From assembly GCF_003589595.1 (NCBI RefSeq), contig NW_020653200.1, positions 3,833,104-3,897,103 on the forward strand: a stretch of DNA of 64,000 nucleotides. The letters are read 5' to 3'. The notes below the pieces were generated by a model, which saw nothing but the letters and a program-made list of their open reading frames with translations, searched no databases and had not been told where the DNA came from. Shown here in pieces: positions 15,869 through 28,506 of this stretch (positions within the stretch are counted from its first letter, which is position 1; every line of letters begins with the position of its first letter). A program made the position numbers and the translations under genes. The DNA is from Hyposmocoma kahamanoa. Its lineage: Eukaryota; Arthropoda; Insecta; Lepidoptera; Cosmopterigidae.

Positions 15869-16136
15869 ACTAATATTATAAATATGAAAGTAACTCTGTC
15901 TGTCTGTTACGTATTCACGCCTAAACCACTGGATCAATTTCAATGAATTTGTATATAGAGATAGATGGGACCTAGGAGGAGGATATTTTTTGTCACAAAA
16001 ATAAATCTTAAATGAAGTGAAATAGGGGATGAACGTTTGTATGGAATACCAATAAAACTGTGAAAATTATTATAGTAACTCAACTCAACCTCGGAGTATT
16101 TATTCTACGCAAACGAAGTCGCGGGCACCAGTTAGT
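15869..16136 (+). repeat. Short interspersed repeat common in Lepidoptera
   Basis: Begins ACTAATATTATAAATATGAA, continues with AACTCTGTCTGTCTGTTACG and CACGCCTAAACCACTGGATC, and ends AAACGAAGTCGCGGGCACCA then GTTAGT. I know this pattern as a very frequent non-coding repeat in lepidopteran genomes. Its class (Helitron-like or other) I cannot settle from one copy. Confidence 0.6.
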
Positions 16137-16251
16137 AGTAGTATATTATCTGGGGTTTTACGTAGACTGCGAGAATGTCTATAGTTCGTGTCGACTGCGA
16201 GGAAATTACCAATATGGCACATAAAATAGATATTTTACAGAGACTAATAAT

Positions 16252-16330
16252 TAAGGTGGTTTTCCACCAGCCCAGCGAGACGAGATGAGGCGAGACGAGG
16301 ACTGAAATTTAAATGGCAAAATTTCAAATC
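16252..16330 (+). repeat. Terminal inverted repeat of a GAGACGAG-family TIR element (left end)
   Basis: TTAAGGTGGTTTTCCACCAG followed by GCGAGACGAGATGAGGCGAG. It matches, in the same or inverse sense, the ends of the element at 38471-39276 and the partial end at 18540-18600. Confidence 0.65.
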
Positions 16331-16739
16331 ACTCCTATCGCATCTTCTAAGGAAATAGTCTGTATTGACGAGAGTGGGCGAAGCAAGAATTCCAATACAA
16401 TAGTTTTAGTTTATTTCCCTCAACATTACAAATTTCATACAAATACAATTACATGTCATTTTATACTACTCTTCGAAAATAATGAACTAATAATTATATA
16501 ACAGTGAGTCATAAGTACACAATAGTGTACATATACAAAATCGACATAATTAATGAAACTACCAATGTCAAATGTATGCAGAAAATGTCAATATGGATAA
16601 TTAATGACTAATAAATGTAATTATAGTATAATAATACGATGAATGTCAAATTCATTTATAAATGTAATAATTCAATTATTTATTAAGTACTTTGAGTGTA
16701 CTCTGTTACTGAGTAAAGAGACTTTTCCAATAAAATGTT

Positions 16740-18420
16740 CTTCAGTCTGCACCTGAACGTTTCCTCACAACATTTGTTTTTTAGTCCGGCAGGCAGGTGC
16801 TCATAGTAGGTCGGTCCTATAACCCGCGGGTTTTTTTAGGCACCCGCCCATCACCTCCACTCGTCCAAACTGTGCTAAGTGCTTCCGCGTGAACACAAAG
16901 TCCTCAAAAACATATTGCGAGTAGTGGGTCATTATTCGGTGTACACTAAACAGTGCCTTGCAGGGTTGTCTCTGGGTTATGCCAACTATAGTCCGTAACG
17001 CTCGCTTTTGTATACGCATTACCCTGTCAGCGTCTGCCGAATTTCGCCATAGAATAATACCATAAGTCATAGTTGAGTGGAAGTGTATAAAGTACGCCTG
17101 CCTCAACGCATTACGAGACACCAATGGTTTTAGTTTACGCAGAGCAAACACCGCACTAAAACCCAAGAAAATGCATTTATCACTCATCGGAATAGGACAC
17201 TGTATACTCACACACGGAACGCGCCTACCAGAGAAGAGTATATCATTTGATTTGTTTACGTTGAGAATCAAACCATTTGCTGAAAACCATCTTTCAAGTT
17301 GTTCGCATACTGTAGTGATTTTTTGATTGAGTTGCTTGTATGTGCGCGCACTGACTGCTACTCTTGTGTCATCAGCATACAGAATTATTTGACCTTCCGA
17401 TACGGCAGATGGTAGGTCATTTATAAAGGTCATAAAAAGGGTATTCCCTAGCGCAGATCCTTGTGGAATCCCAACCGTCACGCTACCAGACTCTGACCTC
17501 CGCCTTTTTCCACCCGACATTACTTCAACCGTTTGTGTTCGGTTTTCTAAAAACGATCGCAGTAGGTCACTATCACGTCCTCGTAGACCGTAGCACATTA
17601 GCTTTTTATAAGTAGGTCATGATGACTTATGACGTCAAAAGCTTTGGACAAGTCGCAGAATAAGCCAGCTATTTTACATTTGTCATTGATACCTGTGGTG
17701 ACATAGTCAATTGTTTTATATGCTGTTGTTGTAGTGGACATGTGTTGTCGGTATTCGAATTGTCTGTCGGTCAGTAAGGTATTAGTTTCGAGGTGGTACA
17801 TTATGTGGCGTGACAAAATCGATTCTATAATTTTGGAGTTGTTAGATACTATCGATATTGGCCTAGAGTTGTCGACTGAAGTTTTGTCACCCTTACTTTT
17901 ATATAATGAGCACACTATAATATACTTAAGCGTGTCGGGGTAGACATCATTGGTAAACATCTCGTTGATTAGGATTACCAATATCTTCGATAGTATTGGC
18001 CAGATAGAGTATGTTGACGGATATGTCATGTATATCAAGAGTGTTTTGGGTCTTCAGCATGGATTTTAACAAAGCAGTCAAGTTCGATTAGCGATCAAGT
18101 CAAGATCGGCACGAATGACAGCTGGTAAGTCAACGTCGGTCACATTAGCACTCCGTACGTGGTCACTCAAGTATTGCATCGAACGCCGTTCATCCACCCC
18201 AATGTTAAATTTAGACGGGACACTTAAAAAATACGAGTTTAGATGGTCAGGTATGTCTACATTATTTACGCCACAGTTCTTAAGAGATATCTTTCCTGCC
18301 CTGTTTTGACGAGATTTCTTCGTTTATTGTTTTCCAAATTTCTTTGGACGGATTGCCACTATCTCTCAGCCTTTTTTCTGTTTACTCCTCAGTCTGGCTT
18401 CTAAGACTTTACGTTTAATC
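16740..18420 (-). mobile_element. Non-LTR retrotransposon RT (Jockey/CR1-like), frameshifted and internally deleted
   Basis: Minus strand. The linker (SGNPSKEIWKTINEEIS) is at about 18300-18362. RT blocks follow in 17598-18038: VYPDTLKYIIVCSLYKSKGD, LLTDRQFEYRQHMSTTTTA and FCDLSKAFDVISHHDLL, which carries the first catalytic Asp. A frameshift near 17600 leads into 16801-17598: GIPQGSALGNTLF, FINDLP, ILYADDTRVAV (catalytic YADD), LERWFSANGLILNVNKS, then DADRVMRIQKRALRTIVGI near the C-terminus. Between CIFLGF and FALRKLKPL about 20-25 residues of the usual sequence are missing. Upstream pieces shift frame several times. The copy cannot move by itself. Confidence 0.88.
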
Positions 18421-18539
18421 AAGTCGGAGTAGTGCTGAATGAAATTAGAGATACCACAATATATGTTGATATTAAACCGTATTGCTACCCACACAGAGTA
18501 ATATACTGCAACGGACTCACGATTACTCACACGAGATAG

Positions 18540-18600
18540 TAATGGCAATTTTTGGTGGAAATAGGCCGGCGAGATTTCTATTCTCGTCACCATACTTTTT
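18540..18600 (-). repeat. Partial inverted repeat of the same TIR family (inner part only)
   Basis: GGCAATTTTTGGTGGAAATA then GGCGAGATTTCTATTCTCGTC. It is nearly identical to the inner half of the right end at 39195-39240. The outermost GTGGAAAACCACC part is missing. Together with 16252 it may bracket an element now filled by the non-LTR copy. Confidence 0.6.
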
Positions 18601-19855
18601 GTTTTTTTATTTATATTAAAACCTATTCGTGTACAGAATACATCCAATTTAAGAATATAAGCTGTTTAATCAAGTAGCGAGCCTTATTTTTATTTCCATG
18701 ATATAACAAGTCATTAAGTATACTCATTCTTAATGAGAATTGTCTGTTTACAATTTTCCACGGGCGACAATGGATCAATTGACAAACGATAAGGGACACT
18801 CGTCTTTTGACGTAGAAGTACTTTACGGCAACAATAAGCGATGATGCTACTAATATATAAAAAAAATAAAATGCCACTCGTAATGTGGATTGAACATTTG
18901 CTGGCCACAGTTAGCGCTGTCTTCGCCACCTCATCCAAAGCTGGCGGAAATGTGGAAATAAATGCGGATGGTTTGGGTAACACAGTTCAGTAAAGTAGGC
19001 AGCGATGTAAAACTCAGAGTTGTTCTTGGTGCACTATAACCACTAGCTCAATTGACTGCACAGGACGTAGCATAGCAATTGGGATATTTCCAATCGTTTC
19101 CGCTCACATTCGCAATTCAGTCCACACTATCAACAACAAATTCAGCAATAGCAGAGTGTCAAATTTAACATGACGAGGTTTATCGAACTGACCACATTTT
19201 GCTGTGTTGTCATCAAGCCTGACCGTTACCAAATCCGTCGAGTCCAAAATTTGACCTGTATTTGTCAGGTAAGAAAATATTTCCTTGAAAGTGTCGATTC
19301 GGAAAAACTGAATTTATTTTTCTCGACTATAAAATCGACTCAAAACTTAATCGACCTCCTACGCAACGAGTGCGGACTATAATTGAATTTGTTCTCCCTG
19401 AAGTCTCAGAAGGTTTCTAGGAATAGTTAGTTCTTTTTCGGTGGAATTCATCATGCAGCAGCTGAGCAGGCAATTTTAAACCTATATTTACACCGAGCTA
19501 GGAAACAACACGCAACTAAATTTACTTAGTTGAAAACGCTGTCGAAGCAAGTGATCAATATAAAAAGAGCCCGAAATTGTGCATAATGTTTGGCATCCTT
19601 CCCCTTCAGCTTCGCTTGTTTAATGTCAGATTTTTCTGATAAATGTGTAGCCGCTTTTTACAATAGTAGACTGACGGTTCTTGGCAACCATTGGGTTTCT
19701 TTTCTAGCTTAAAAATAAGTGAAACCCAGAAATGCGATTCTGTATGCAGTCGTGAGTAAGTTACTATTATGACAATCAAATATTCAATCGTTAATCGAAG
19801 GCAGACAGGTGATTCTGTATGCCGATTATACGAGTATAATATATATCTTTATCCA
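18601..19855. other. Intergenic; no gene recognised
   Basis: Open frames at 18623-18983 (minus) and 19170-19382 (plus) have no recognisable motif. They may be decayed 5' parts of the neighbouring non-LTR element, whose endonuclease is otherwise absent. A direct repeat GATTCTGTATGC occurs at 19735 and 19812. Confidence 0.35.
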
Positions 19856-19865
19856 TAAACATTTG

Positions 19866-19925
19866 CTAAGGCTGCTAATAGATTGACTGCATGTTTGCAG
19901 TTAATGGATGAAGTATATTAGCCGA
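19866..19925. repeat. Left arm of an inverted repeat pair spanning about 2.1 kb
   Basis: AAGGCTGCTAATAGATTGAC then TGCATGTTTGCAGTTAA. The reverse complement, with roughly 80 percent identity over about 40 bp by eye, lies at 21966-22012. The pair encloses the non-LTR insertion and the GC-rich block. Confidence 0.6.
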
Positions 19926-20019
19926 GACCTCAACTGCATGAAGTTGATATCGACTTGTCGCATTAACATTAAAACCCCTGTATAAAAAGGCGATCATCTA
20001 AATCGTATCGTCCCATATC

Positions 20020-21348
20020 GTTATCGGCCCATATCACTTCCGGTAATACAACCACTATCAGATCGAAAAAGGTGGAAGTGACAATCGATCCCCCAAGGCA
20101 GCGTTCTCGGAAGCGTGCTATTTTTAATTTATATAAACGATTTGCCCAAAGTAATCGATGTAACATGGTCCCTATTTGCAGATGACATATCTATAGTTGT
20201 CCCATGTCATAATAATGTAAATTTAACTAATAAATTAAATTGTGCGTTGTCAGAAATAATCTCTTGGTTAAATGATCATAATTTAACGATAAATTTTACA
20301 AAAACGAAGTTAATGGAATTTAGACCACATCAAAGAAGGTCTTTAAATATTAATTATAAATTTAGTAACATCCAATTAGAACAAGTTGATTCGTACCCTC
20401 TTCTGGGAATATCTATTGATTCAAATGTAAATTGGAAAGAACACATAAATAAAGTTGCCATGAAGATGTCAAGATTTTCTTATGCATTACGCGAACTAAA
20501 AAAATTAACAGACTTAAAATCAACTATGAGCGCTTATTTTGCCTATGCACACGCTTGGCTGACATATGGAATAGTGTTGTGGGGTTCCAGTACAGATGTA
20601 ACGAAGCTCTTCCGGTCACAAAAGAGGTGCATAAGGGTGCTTGCTAATATAAAAGTAACAGATAGCTGTAAACCATACTTCTCAGACTATGAAATATTAA
20701 CTCCTCCTTCCCTTTATATTTATGCGGCTTGTGATTTTGTTAGAAAGCACCCAAATCTCTTTCCATACCACTCCCGCCCACAAAACTTAAGACCAAAAAT
20801 ACAGCTTGCCAAGCCCATATGTAAAATTTAAATGTTTCGAAGTGGCCCTTTAGCAATGTTGGTGAAAATTTATAATAATTTACCCAATAATATTAAGGAA
20901 GAAGGAAATGTAATCAAATTTAAAAAAACGTTAAAAGAGTACCTCATTAAAAAATGTTTCTATTCGCTTCAGGAATATTTAAATAATTAATGTAGATTAT
21001 TATTTTATCTGTGTTGACGATTGTGATCCTTTTTTTTTCAATTTTTATTTAAAGTTTATTATTTGACAAAATTTAATCATTTTTCGTATACTTAATTTAA
21101 TTTTAATTTTATAACTTATTTAATTTGTCAAATTTGCCAAATTTTATTGTATTTAATTATTTTGTAATTTAAATTTTATTTCAATTCTATAAGGATCAAT
21201 GTTATAAAATTATTTGCTTGTTAATAAATTAATATAATTTTAAGATTGCAGTGCCCTTGCAGGGTTCATGTTTTGGTTCATCACAACATTATTTTTAACA
21301 ACTACATTTGCACAACATGATACGCAATAAAGAAATTTGAAATTTGAC
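20020..21348 (+). mobile_element. 5'-truncated CR1/Jockey-like non-LTR retrotransposon with 3' UTR
   Basis: The coding remnant starts within RT block 4 (SIPQGSVLGSVLF), then IYINDLP, WSLFADDISIV (FADD in place of YADD), WLNDHNLTINFTKTKLM, YPLLGISIDSNVNWKEHI and LTYGIVLWGSS. It runs to a TAA at 20829-20831 and then continues in the same frame (IYNNLPNNIKEEG) to a TAA at 20988. The AT-rich 3' UTR contains AATAAA at 21326-21331 and ends with GAAATTTGAAATTTGA, a short repeat tail typical of CR1-group elements. An in-frame TGA at 20079 and the 5' truncation make it inactive, though the surviving frame is long and little decayed. Confidence 0.88.
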
Positions 21349-22030
21349 TGCGTGCAGTCGAACTCGGCTGCATGAAGTCGGTTTCGACAGCATGCTATCC
21401 CTATCTACCAACCCAAGAGATAGGGAGTTCCGAGGGGACTACGGGCGCCCGGGTAAGACCAGGGTACTACGGGCGTCCGGGCGCAGCGCACCGTCAGTGA
21501 TACGCCTCCACGGGCGTCTCTTTCAGACTTGGACTTGGCTATGGACTCGCCGGGGTTTGTGGTTAGTTGCAGGTGGCAGGCAGGCAGATGAACACGTTCG
21601 TCCGCGCAGCTACCGCGTCTTAGTAGCGTCTAGACGAAAGCCTAAGTCGAGGAGACGAGCGGGCATGTGAGCTGTCGGGACGCTGTCGCAGGACACTGCT
21701 ACACTCTGGCACTAGTCCCTTCAGTCACGAAGGATTTGGGAAGTCGAGAGTCGCCGTTTTTTCGCGTCGGAAAGTGAGCGTGCCTTACTGCTCCGGTAAC
21801 TATCTGGAAAATAGGGAGGTTGCTGTACGTGCACCCGGGGTGGCTCGCCTAAGGCAAGGCTTTCTGAGAACAGGATGAAGTCCGTGCAAACGGGTTGATC
21901 AGGGGTTAAGACCTGACTTAGATTGTCCTTGAGCGGGCTTGCTCGGACTGGTTATAGTCCCTTTATGCTGCAGTTAATTGCAAACATGCGGTCAATCTGT
22001 TAGCAGCTTTACCCGAATCTATTACCCCGA
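21349..22030. other. GC-rich block of unknown origin with right inverted-repeat arm
   Basis: Strikingly GC-rich against its surroundings. It has repeated CTGCATGAAGTCG-type motifs at its left end, echoed at 19930-19960 on the other side of the non-LTR copy. This suggests the non-LTR element inserted into a pre-existing unit. The best open frame (21344-21670, plus) is Arg-rich and unrecognised. A 5' UTR-like region of a retroelement is one possibility. Confidence 0.45.
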
Positions 22031-25000
22031 GCGTTACGCTTCGATATATTCAGCTTGTAAAATTTATAAGCAAATTTTATATCAACATTACGGCACATAT
22101 CAGGTGTTAACAATCCTGTGTTGATGCACTTTTTGGCATCCCTAATATTATAGACTTGGATAGGCTACTTCAAAAAAGAAATATTTACCTCTTTTGTTAA
22201 TAAACTTTTCTTTGAGAAACGTTTACAGCTTTCGTGTGCCCTCGTTTGCCTTAAGAATTTGTTTTCAAGTTTATAAAGTGGTTCATGATATCTCATCCAG
22301 GCGGACGTAAGCGTAATTTATTAAAGCAAAAATATTTTATCCTTCAATGAATAAAAATGTGAACAAAATGGGATACGGCAAGTATAGAGTGCCAAAAAAA
22401 TCTAAAGTTCACGGCATACGGTGGCTCCATTGAGCCATTTCGAACATTCTGACAACTTCCATCACTTTTGCTGCCGTTTCATCTTGTTGCGTTTTCAATA
22501 AATATATTATAACCACATAATACATACAATATATTGTATATTTCGATGAAGACGCAGCAAGATTAATCGGCAATAACAACCACACTGAAGTAAAGAAAAC
22601 TAAAAACATACTCTAAAACCTATACTTGTTGTGAAGAAGGTTTTTGATTACAAGTTTAATTTGTTTTCCTGTAAGCTCGATGAAAATGAAAATGAAATTA
22701 TTAATTTGCATAGGTATATTGTTGGTAGTTTAAAAGGTAGTCACATTACATTTATTATTATAATGTAGTACAATATTAATTTAGAAGTTTTAGACTTTAG
22801 TGAATTAAAGGAAACCTATGCGCTGCAATGGGATATATGCAGATCTCGTTGGATTACATAATCTCTGGCTACGAGAGACTCCATTTTACGAAATTGAAAT
22901 ACCGCACTTCGTGAAAATAGGGTTTATAATGTCATATATGGGTAAATAAAATTTCCTATAGGTAAACGGACTTAAACCAACCAGCGCAGAATGACGAAAA
23001 TCCGACTCATCATTCTGAGCTTTGAGCTTAACACGTTTTAGTTATACGCTTACATAGCCATAATGTGCTATAGGTAAACTGCTGGTAGATATGTCACAAT
23101 TATTACGCATACTGTACGTACCTATAAGTAGGTATATTATCTGCAAAGTCGTCTTGTATTTCGGTAACGAGCTCGACAGATCTTTCAGAGGCTAACGAAT
23201 GAATTGTAACATTGCTTGAGGAGTTATAACTAGTAATAACTAAATGGGAAATCTAACTTCGGCGATTATTGCGCTTATCTCGGCAGTAACCGGTGTCCAG
23301 AGTGAACGGTGACCCGCTAACGAGTGTTGCTCTCGCCCACTGATCGACCAAGCCGCAGAGTTACTGTTACACTCCCCAGCCACCCAAAAGATAAGGCTTT
23401 TTATCCCAAAACCAACCCTATTACATTGACACAAGTCGTGTAAAGGTGTAGTGTGCGTTCCACGTCGTATCTAAACGTTTTTCACCTGTACGCTTCCCCG
23501 GGACTATGTCGTCGCCACGTTTGCGAGGCACTTTAAAATTTTATTTATGGAATTCGCCGCCTATAAAATTACAGCGGTTTGCGCTACATTATAAGTATTT
23601 TTAATGAAACTGCCAGGCGCAGCTGGGATTATTGAAAACATAAGCAATAATCCTAAAACCCACACACGTTATTTCCATGTCCTTAGTCATATCATACATA
23701 GATAGCATTTTAGATACTTAAGTGATGAATATGAAAAAGAATATTTTTGTAACTGTTGAATATGTATATTGTTTTTCATATCAAATAGAATTTCATCAAG
23801 CCATGTAGGCTGGTGCCACGTATGTTCTTTTTAAATCTATTTTGTCATTTTCTGAAAATTAGTTTTGGGATAGTCACTTTAGGGTACGCTTGGTAAAAAC
23901 CGACTAGTAACTATAACCAGATTGCGATCAAACGTTATCTTCTTCCAAAAGGTGTCAATTAAATAATTGCCACGGATGTTTTATTTTAAAGCACTCTTGG
24001 TCACCCTTGTGACTACCATGTCAATACATAAAAAAGATTTCCTGATTCAGTTTTTTGCATAGTATTGTATTAGATTAGCGTATCTTGTGGTCGTTCAATG
24101 ACAAAATAAATTAGTTTCAACCCAAAAAATTGATTCACGGTTGACCCTTTGTAACCTAAAAAAGGACTTGGACTAGTGTATGCTATACATTAAATCCAAA
24201 ATTAATTAAGTCCAAAATTTAATAAAGTTTCAGGATCCCCACCCGTGGGGATTTTATTAGTGGAGTTTTGTGGAACATACCTTCTTTCGATCTGGAGCTA
24301 TTTGCATCCAGGTTTTTCCTGTTACTTTGTTTATATTTAGCGTTTCAGTGGCTGATGCTTCTGGTATCGGTCCTCGGTCTACACTTCAGCACGGTTCTTC
24401 TCGCCCGGTCATCGGTTCTGTGGCGTATGTGTACCTACCTCACAATGCCATTTTCTTTCCGCTATTATAGAACAAAAAACTGAGATCTATTTCTACTACA
24501 ACAGAATTGATTTTAATTTAAAATGTTTGTGGAAATAAACAACAGGAAACGTAAAAAAAGTTCTTATAAACTCTAATAATTCATATCAATATTATAATGT
24601 TATGTAACTTGTGATTCGTCTACGTAAATGATACAAACATATAAGGAAATATAAATTAGTATTTGGAGTACGAAAGTTATTTTTGGGAATGTATGCATTC
24701 AAACTTTGATATAAGTTTCGACTTTTTAAATTTGTAAGAGCGAACGACAAAGTTTTCATAATTTTTAGTTCGGGTTTTTTCACGGCTGACAATAGCTACA
24801 AATTGTATCACATAAACAAATGTTTATTAAACAGTAGATCTGGATTTTTATGAATTACCGTTGTAACTAAGTCATTTCATAAATACAAGCACCTGAATTT
24901 ATTTTGCCAGTAGGAAATTGGAAATAAAACAAATTAATCGGAAATCGCGTGCTGCTGATTCTTTTTTCAAACTTCTTTACAGGTTCCATGGTCACAGGTG

Positions 25001-25282
25001 CCTGAGCCGGTATTAGTCATCAAACAGTTATGTCAAATATGAATGCGAACCACCTTAAACTATACCAGTTAAAATAAACATTAATTCTAACTTTAAATTT
25101 TATTTTTTCGACTTAATTATATTTAATTATGTATATTTGTTTTTCTAACAAACCGACATTTTGGGCCCTTTGCAGGGTTAATTTTAAATCATCTGTTGTG
25201 TGTGTCAAGAAATTGTTTATTCAAAATAATATAAAATGATTATTAATTGAATTAATTATCTGTCGTTAAAGTAAATTCTAGA
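22031..25282. other. Intergenic; no gene recognised
   Basis: AT-rich. TTCCATGGTCACAGGTGCCT near 24985 and ACATTTTGGGCCCTTTGCAG near 25156 are two pieces of the interspersed repeat also seen at 1406-1507 and 35512-35565. A small hairpin (TCCCCACCCGTGGGGA) is at 24235-24250. Confidence 0.4.
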
Positions 25283-25406
25283 GGTCTACTTTCATTCTCT
25301 GTCCGAAATAATTACTGTCAAATAAGTAATGTTAGAAGAGAACCTATTTTACTTATTTGACAGTTATTATTTCGGACGGATGTTGGACAGAGAACGGAAG
25401 TAGACC
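25283..25406. repeat. Foldback element, imperfect arms of about 50 bp
   Basis: The left arm has GGTCTACTTTCATTCTCTGT and CCGAAATAATTACTGTCAAA. The right arm carries the reverse complement with a few differences and one 10-nt insertion. GAACGGAAGTAGAC is duplicated in tandem just beyond the right end. Confidence 0.7.
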
Positions 25407-27384
25407 CAGAACGGAAGTAGACTCACGCCTACAGGAATGAAATAATGTTCGGAAGAAGTATTATAACTTATTTCTTATAATATATTTTATATATATGTGT
25501 TAAATGGTCCCCATTTAACTGCCGTCAAATCACATCAAGCAAAGGCAAAGGCAAACTTCCCATAGTAATTAAGTGCCCAAAAACATTGTCTAAGAAGAAA
25601 AATCAGACGTAGGTAGATATAATGTTATTACTGAATACTGAGTGATTCATTATTCTGTTTGCCTTGGCCAGTATGTACAATTGGAGGTGGACAATGCAGG
25701 TACGGGCTGTGATAAGCGTGGCGGCGGGCAACTCGAGCCTCGGCCTACCTCGTTAAAAGGCGCTTCGCTCATTTGACAGTAACGATGATCGATGGCTTGG
25801 GGACTTCCCCTGTAATATCCGCCCCCTCTCTCGCATTGCACAACAACCGCCTGCGGACCGCCGCACGAACTGTATCGGGGATCCTAAAAATTTCTTCCAT
25901 CATCGAGAATAATAATAAACTGTTCAGATTAATAATAACACTACTCCGCCATTTTTTGTATATTTACTTCCACATTGTTACATAAAATAAACTAACTTCA
26001 TCGTGTATTTATTTATGGTAAGTAGGTTCTAATATGAACCTACTACCGCCTACTCAAAATAAAAAAAACACCTTACAATCATAATATTCATGTTGCAGTC
26101 GAATTGTACAATGCGTTTCTTTGTAAATCGCCAAACTACATTATAAAATCGCGCTTTAATGTAAAGCGGCTAATCGACATTCACCCAATACCTACTACGT
26201 CGAGAAAATCCCAATAGGTAGGTATATGATGGGTATATGTGTAATTTTTGTAAAACGAATTACCTCTAAAACTACACTATAATTACTCATTACAGTGTAC
26301 TTTTCGATGCTCTTTGGAATATAATAAGCAGATTTATTTGTGTACGTGGAGTGCATAACTCTTATTGCTAAAACAATAAATGCTAAAATGATAAATGATG
26401 GACCGAATGTGCGATGAGCTTACGAGTGAGTTTTAGAATCGACGTGCGTTTCGTCTTTTAATCATTTCGAGTGTGTTGACCTAATTACCTACCTAATCGA
26501 CGTTATATGCTGATCCTACTAAATGTATGAACGTGTATCCTACAATTAATGTACCGAACACAGAAATGATTTAATTACAAAACCGGTATATTATATAATT
26601 ACAAAGTTTATAAAAAGTACAAGTAAGTTAGATAGTTCATTTCATGAAAATTCACACATTCATTGGGTTTTTCCTCGAACTCCTCGAAGTGATACAAATA
26701 AAAAAGTGTCAAGGATTTTAATAGAGGTTCGTGTTCTCCTACGAGGTTGTCAACGAGTCGAAGCTTTACATTTCCGCGCAATCAGCGGCTGTTTTGTAAG
26801 TGGACTAGACATTTTGTAATATAGCTTGTCATACAATTCAGCTGCTACAATATGTACAATATATACAAAGTTGAGGCATGGCAATAAAACATTAATCATT
26901 ATTTTTGTTATTTTACCAAATTAGCTTTCAAAGCTGTTTATCAAAAATGTACACACACACAATCACACCTATAGACAGATCAACTTTTTTTTAATTCGCT
27001 TAAAGAACTATACAAACACTTTGTAAATCAAACGAACAATTACATTACTCATTTTCAGCAGTCGCATAACTATAGATAAACTTCTTCGGAAAAATATGAC
27101 CAATTAATTTTTGTAGTTAGGAATAGAACAATATTTTGTTTTCATATTTTATGAAGAGAAAGGTGCGTTGTGCATGAAACATTCACAAAGGTGAACTGGA
27201 AGGAAATCACATATTCTTCGAGGCAGAATCATGGCTCACGACGGTTTATCGGTTTTTTACAGAAAATAACTAGTAAGCTCCAGTTCAGTTTATAGTTTTT
27301 TTTACTTATAATTTGTTCTTCGAATGAAACAGTGTCTACGTGTCTACAGTTCCTGTTGGAAGTTATAAAAGGATAGTGGTGGGT
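25407..27384. other. Intergenic; no gene recognised
   Basis: AT-rich apart from 25680-25880, which is moderately GC-rich and has open frames on both strands without recognisable motifs. Confidence 0.4.
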
Positions 27385-27414
27385 ACGGATTTCCTCTAAG
27401 GAGAGGAAATCCGT
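27385..27414. repeat. Small perfect hairpin
   Basis: ACGGATTTCCTCT pairs with AGAGGAAATCCGT around an AAGG loop. Confidence 0.85.
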
Positions 27415-27544
27415 CCACCAAGCTAACCCACGGGGGGTTAGGGAATTGCACAAGTCTTCGAGGAAATTTTAATCTTATCCAGGATGCGGGCTTTTTTTCA
27501 ACGTTAAAGCGATAAGTGATTATTAATAGTACTTTGACGACTTC

Positions 27545-27715
27545 GATGGCGCACTGTGGGCGCTGGATGAGGAGGACACGGGTTCGATTCTCGATAGGAC
27601 CAATCAGCGAAATGAACTTTTCTGAATTAGTTCTAGTCTGGGTTTTCTGGGTAGTGTCCCGAAGTGAATTCCGTTACTCTGGTACTTATAGTACAGGGTA
27701 TTCCCTAGTTTGAGA
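27545..27715 (+). mobile_element. tRNA-derived SINE, copy 1
   Basis: A pol III box A-like TGGCGCACTGTGG (27547-27559) and a box B-like GGTTCGATTCTC (27581-27592) are separated by about 20 nt, close to tRNA spacing. The tRNA-unrelated part TAGTCTGGGTTTTCTGGGTA matches the copy on the minus strand at 35704-35925. It abuts the poly(T) of a SINE of the other family. Confidence 0.7.
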
Positions 27716-27732
27716 CCGAGAAGGTTTATTAA

Positions 27733-28013
27733 TATTTTGTATATGATACCATGTGACGGGACGAACAAGTCGTGACCTGGTTGTAAGCGACACGCCTGTC
27801 CACAGCAGTTGCAGTGCCACTCAGAGCTTTAGATTGCAACGAAATGAGGAGCACTGCCATTGCGCGTTGATAACTCACTTTTTCCTTAATTTCGCCAGCA
27901 CCATTACCTGCAGAACTGGAACACAGTAATGCTCAAATTATTGATTGACTGCAGAAATAGGTAAGGAGGCAGTACTTCCCTGGACTTTTTCACAAGGAGC
28001 TCTATTGTTAGTA
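27733..28013 (-). mobile_element. Lepidopteran SINE, copy 4
   Basis: Full span but diverged, with small deletions around CTTTTTCACAAGGAGCTC (the element's 5' part). Confidence 0.82.
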
Positions 28014-28498
28014 GATTATTTTTATAGTAATAGAAACCGTATTTGATTCGTTGAGTTAGTGATGCTGTAATCGTGGCCAGATTCAAACTTACTCTCTTCG
28101 CAAGCATTCACTGGACACAAGACTGTATTCATTATTCGACTGAAATTATATCATTTAAATTTGTGAATAATGTTTTCAGAGTCTGGTATGGCGCTCATAC
28201 CTCGATACAAACAAAAATGTGAAAGAAGGGGCCAAGGTCATTATAAATAATGTATACAAGTAAGGTCGGCCTTGCTGATGAAAGATTTTGCACGACACTG
28301 ATTGCTAATTTCTATTCAGAAACATTTAAAATCTGTCGTAAAAGAACAATAATTATAGTTGTCACGTTTTATATTATAATTTTGGAATGTACATGAATTA
28401 CATATTAGAGCGACGCCACATGACACACTACCTGTGCGTTGCGCCGTCGTCGTTACGCTATAATTTCAACACACCGAGTGTCACACGTAGAATGGGGT
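28014..28498. other. Intergenic; GC-rich repeat-like tail
   Basis: AT-rich until about 28408, then GC-rich sequence (CGCCGTCGTCGTTACG). It resumes after the hAT MITE at 28944-29092, so the MITE sits inside a GC-rich repeat unit. Confidence 0.45.
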
Positions 28499-28506
28499 GT
28501 TGCAAG

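Noticed and set aside
27547..27592. Possible tRNA gene (box A and box B)
   Set aside because: The acceptor stem cannot be closed, and the same unit with the same non-tRNA tail occurs at 35704-35925, so it is a tRNA-derived SINE.
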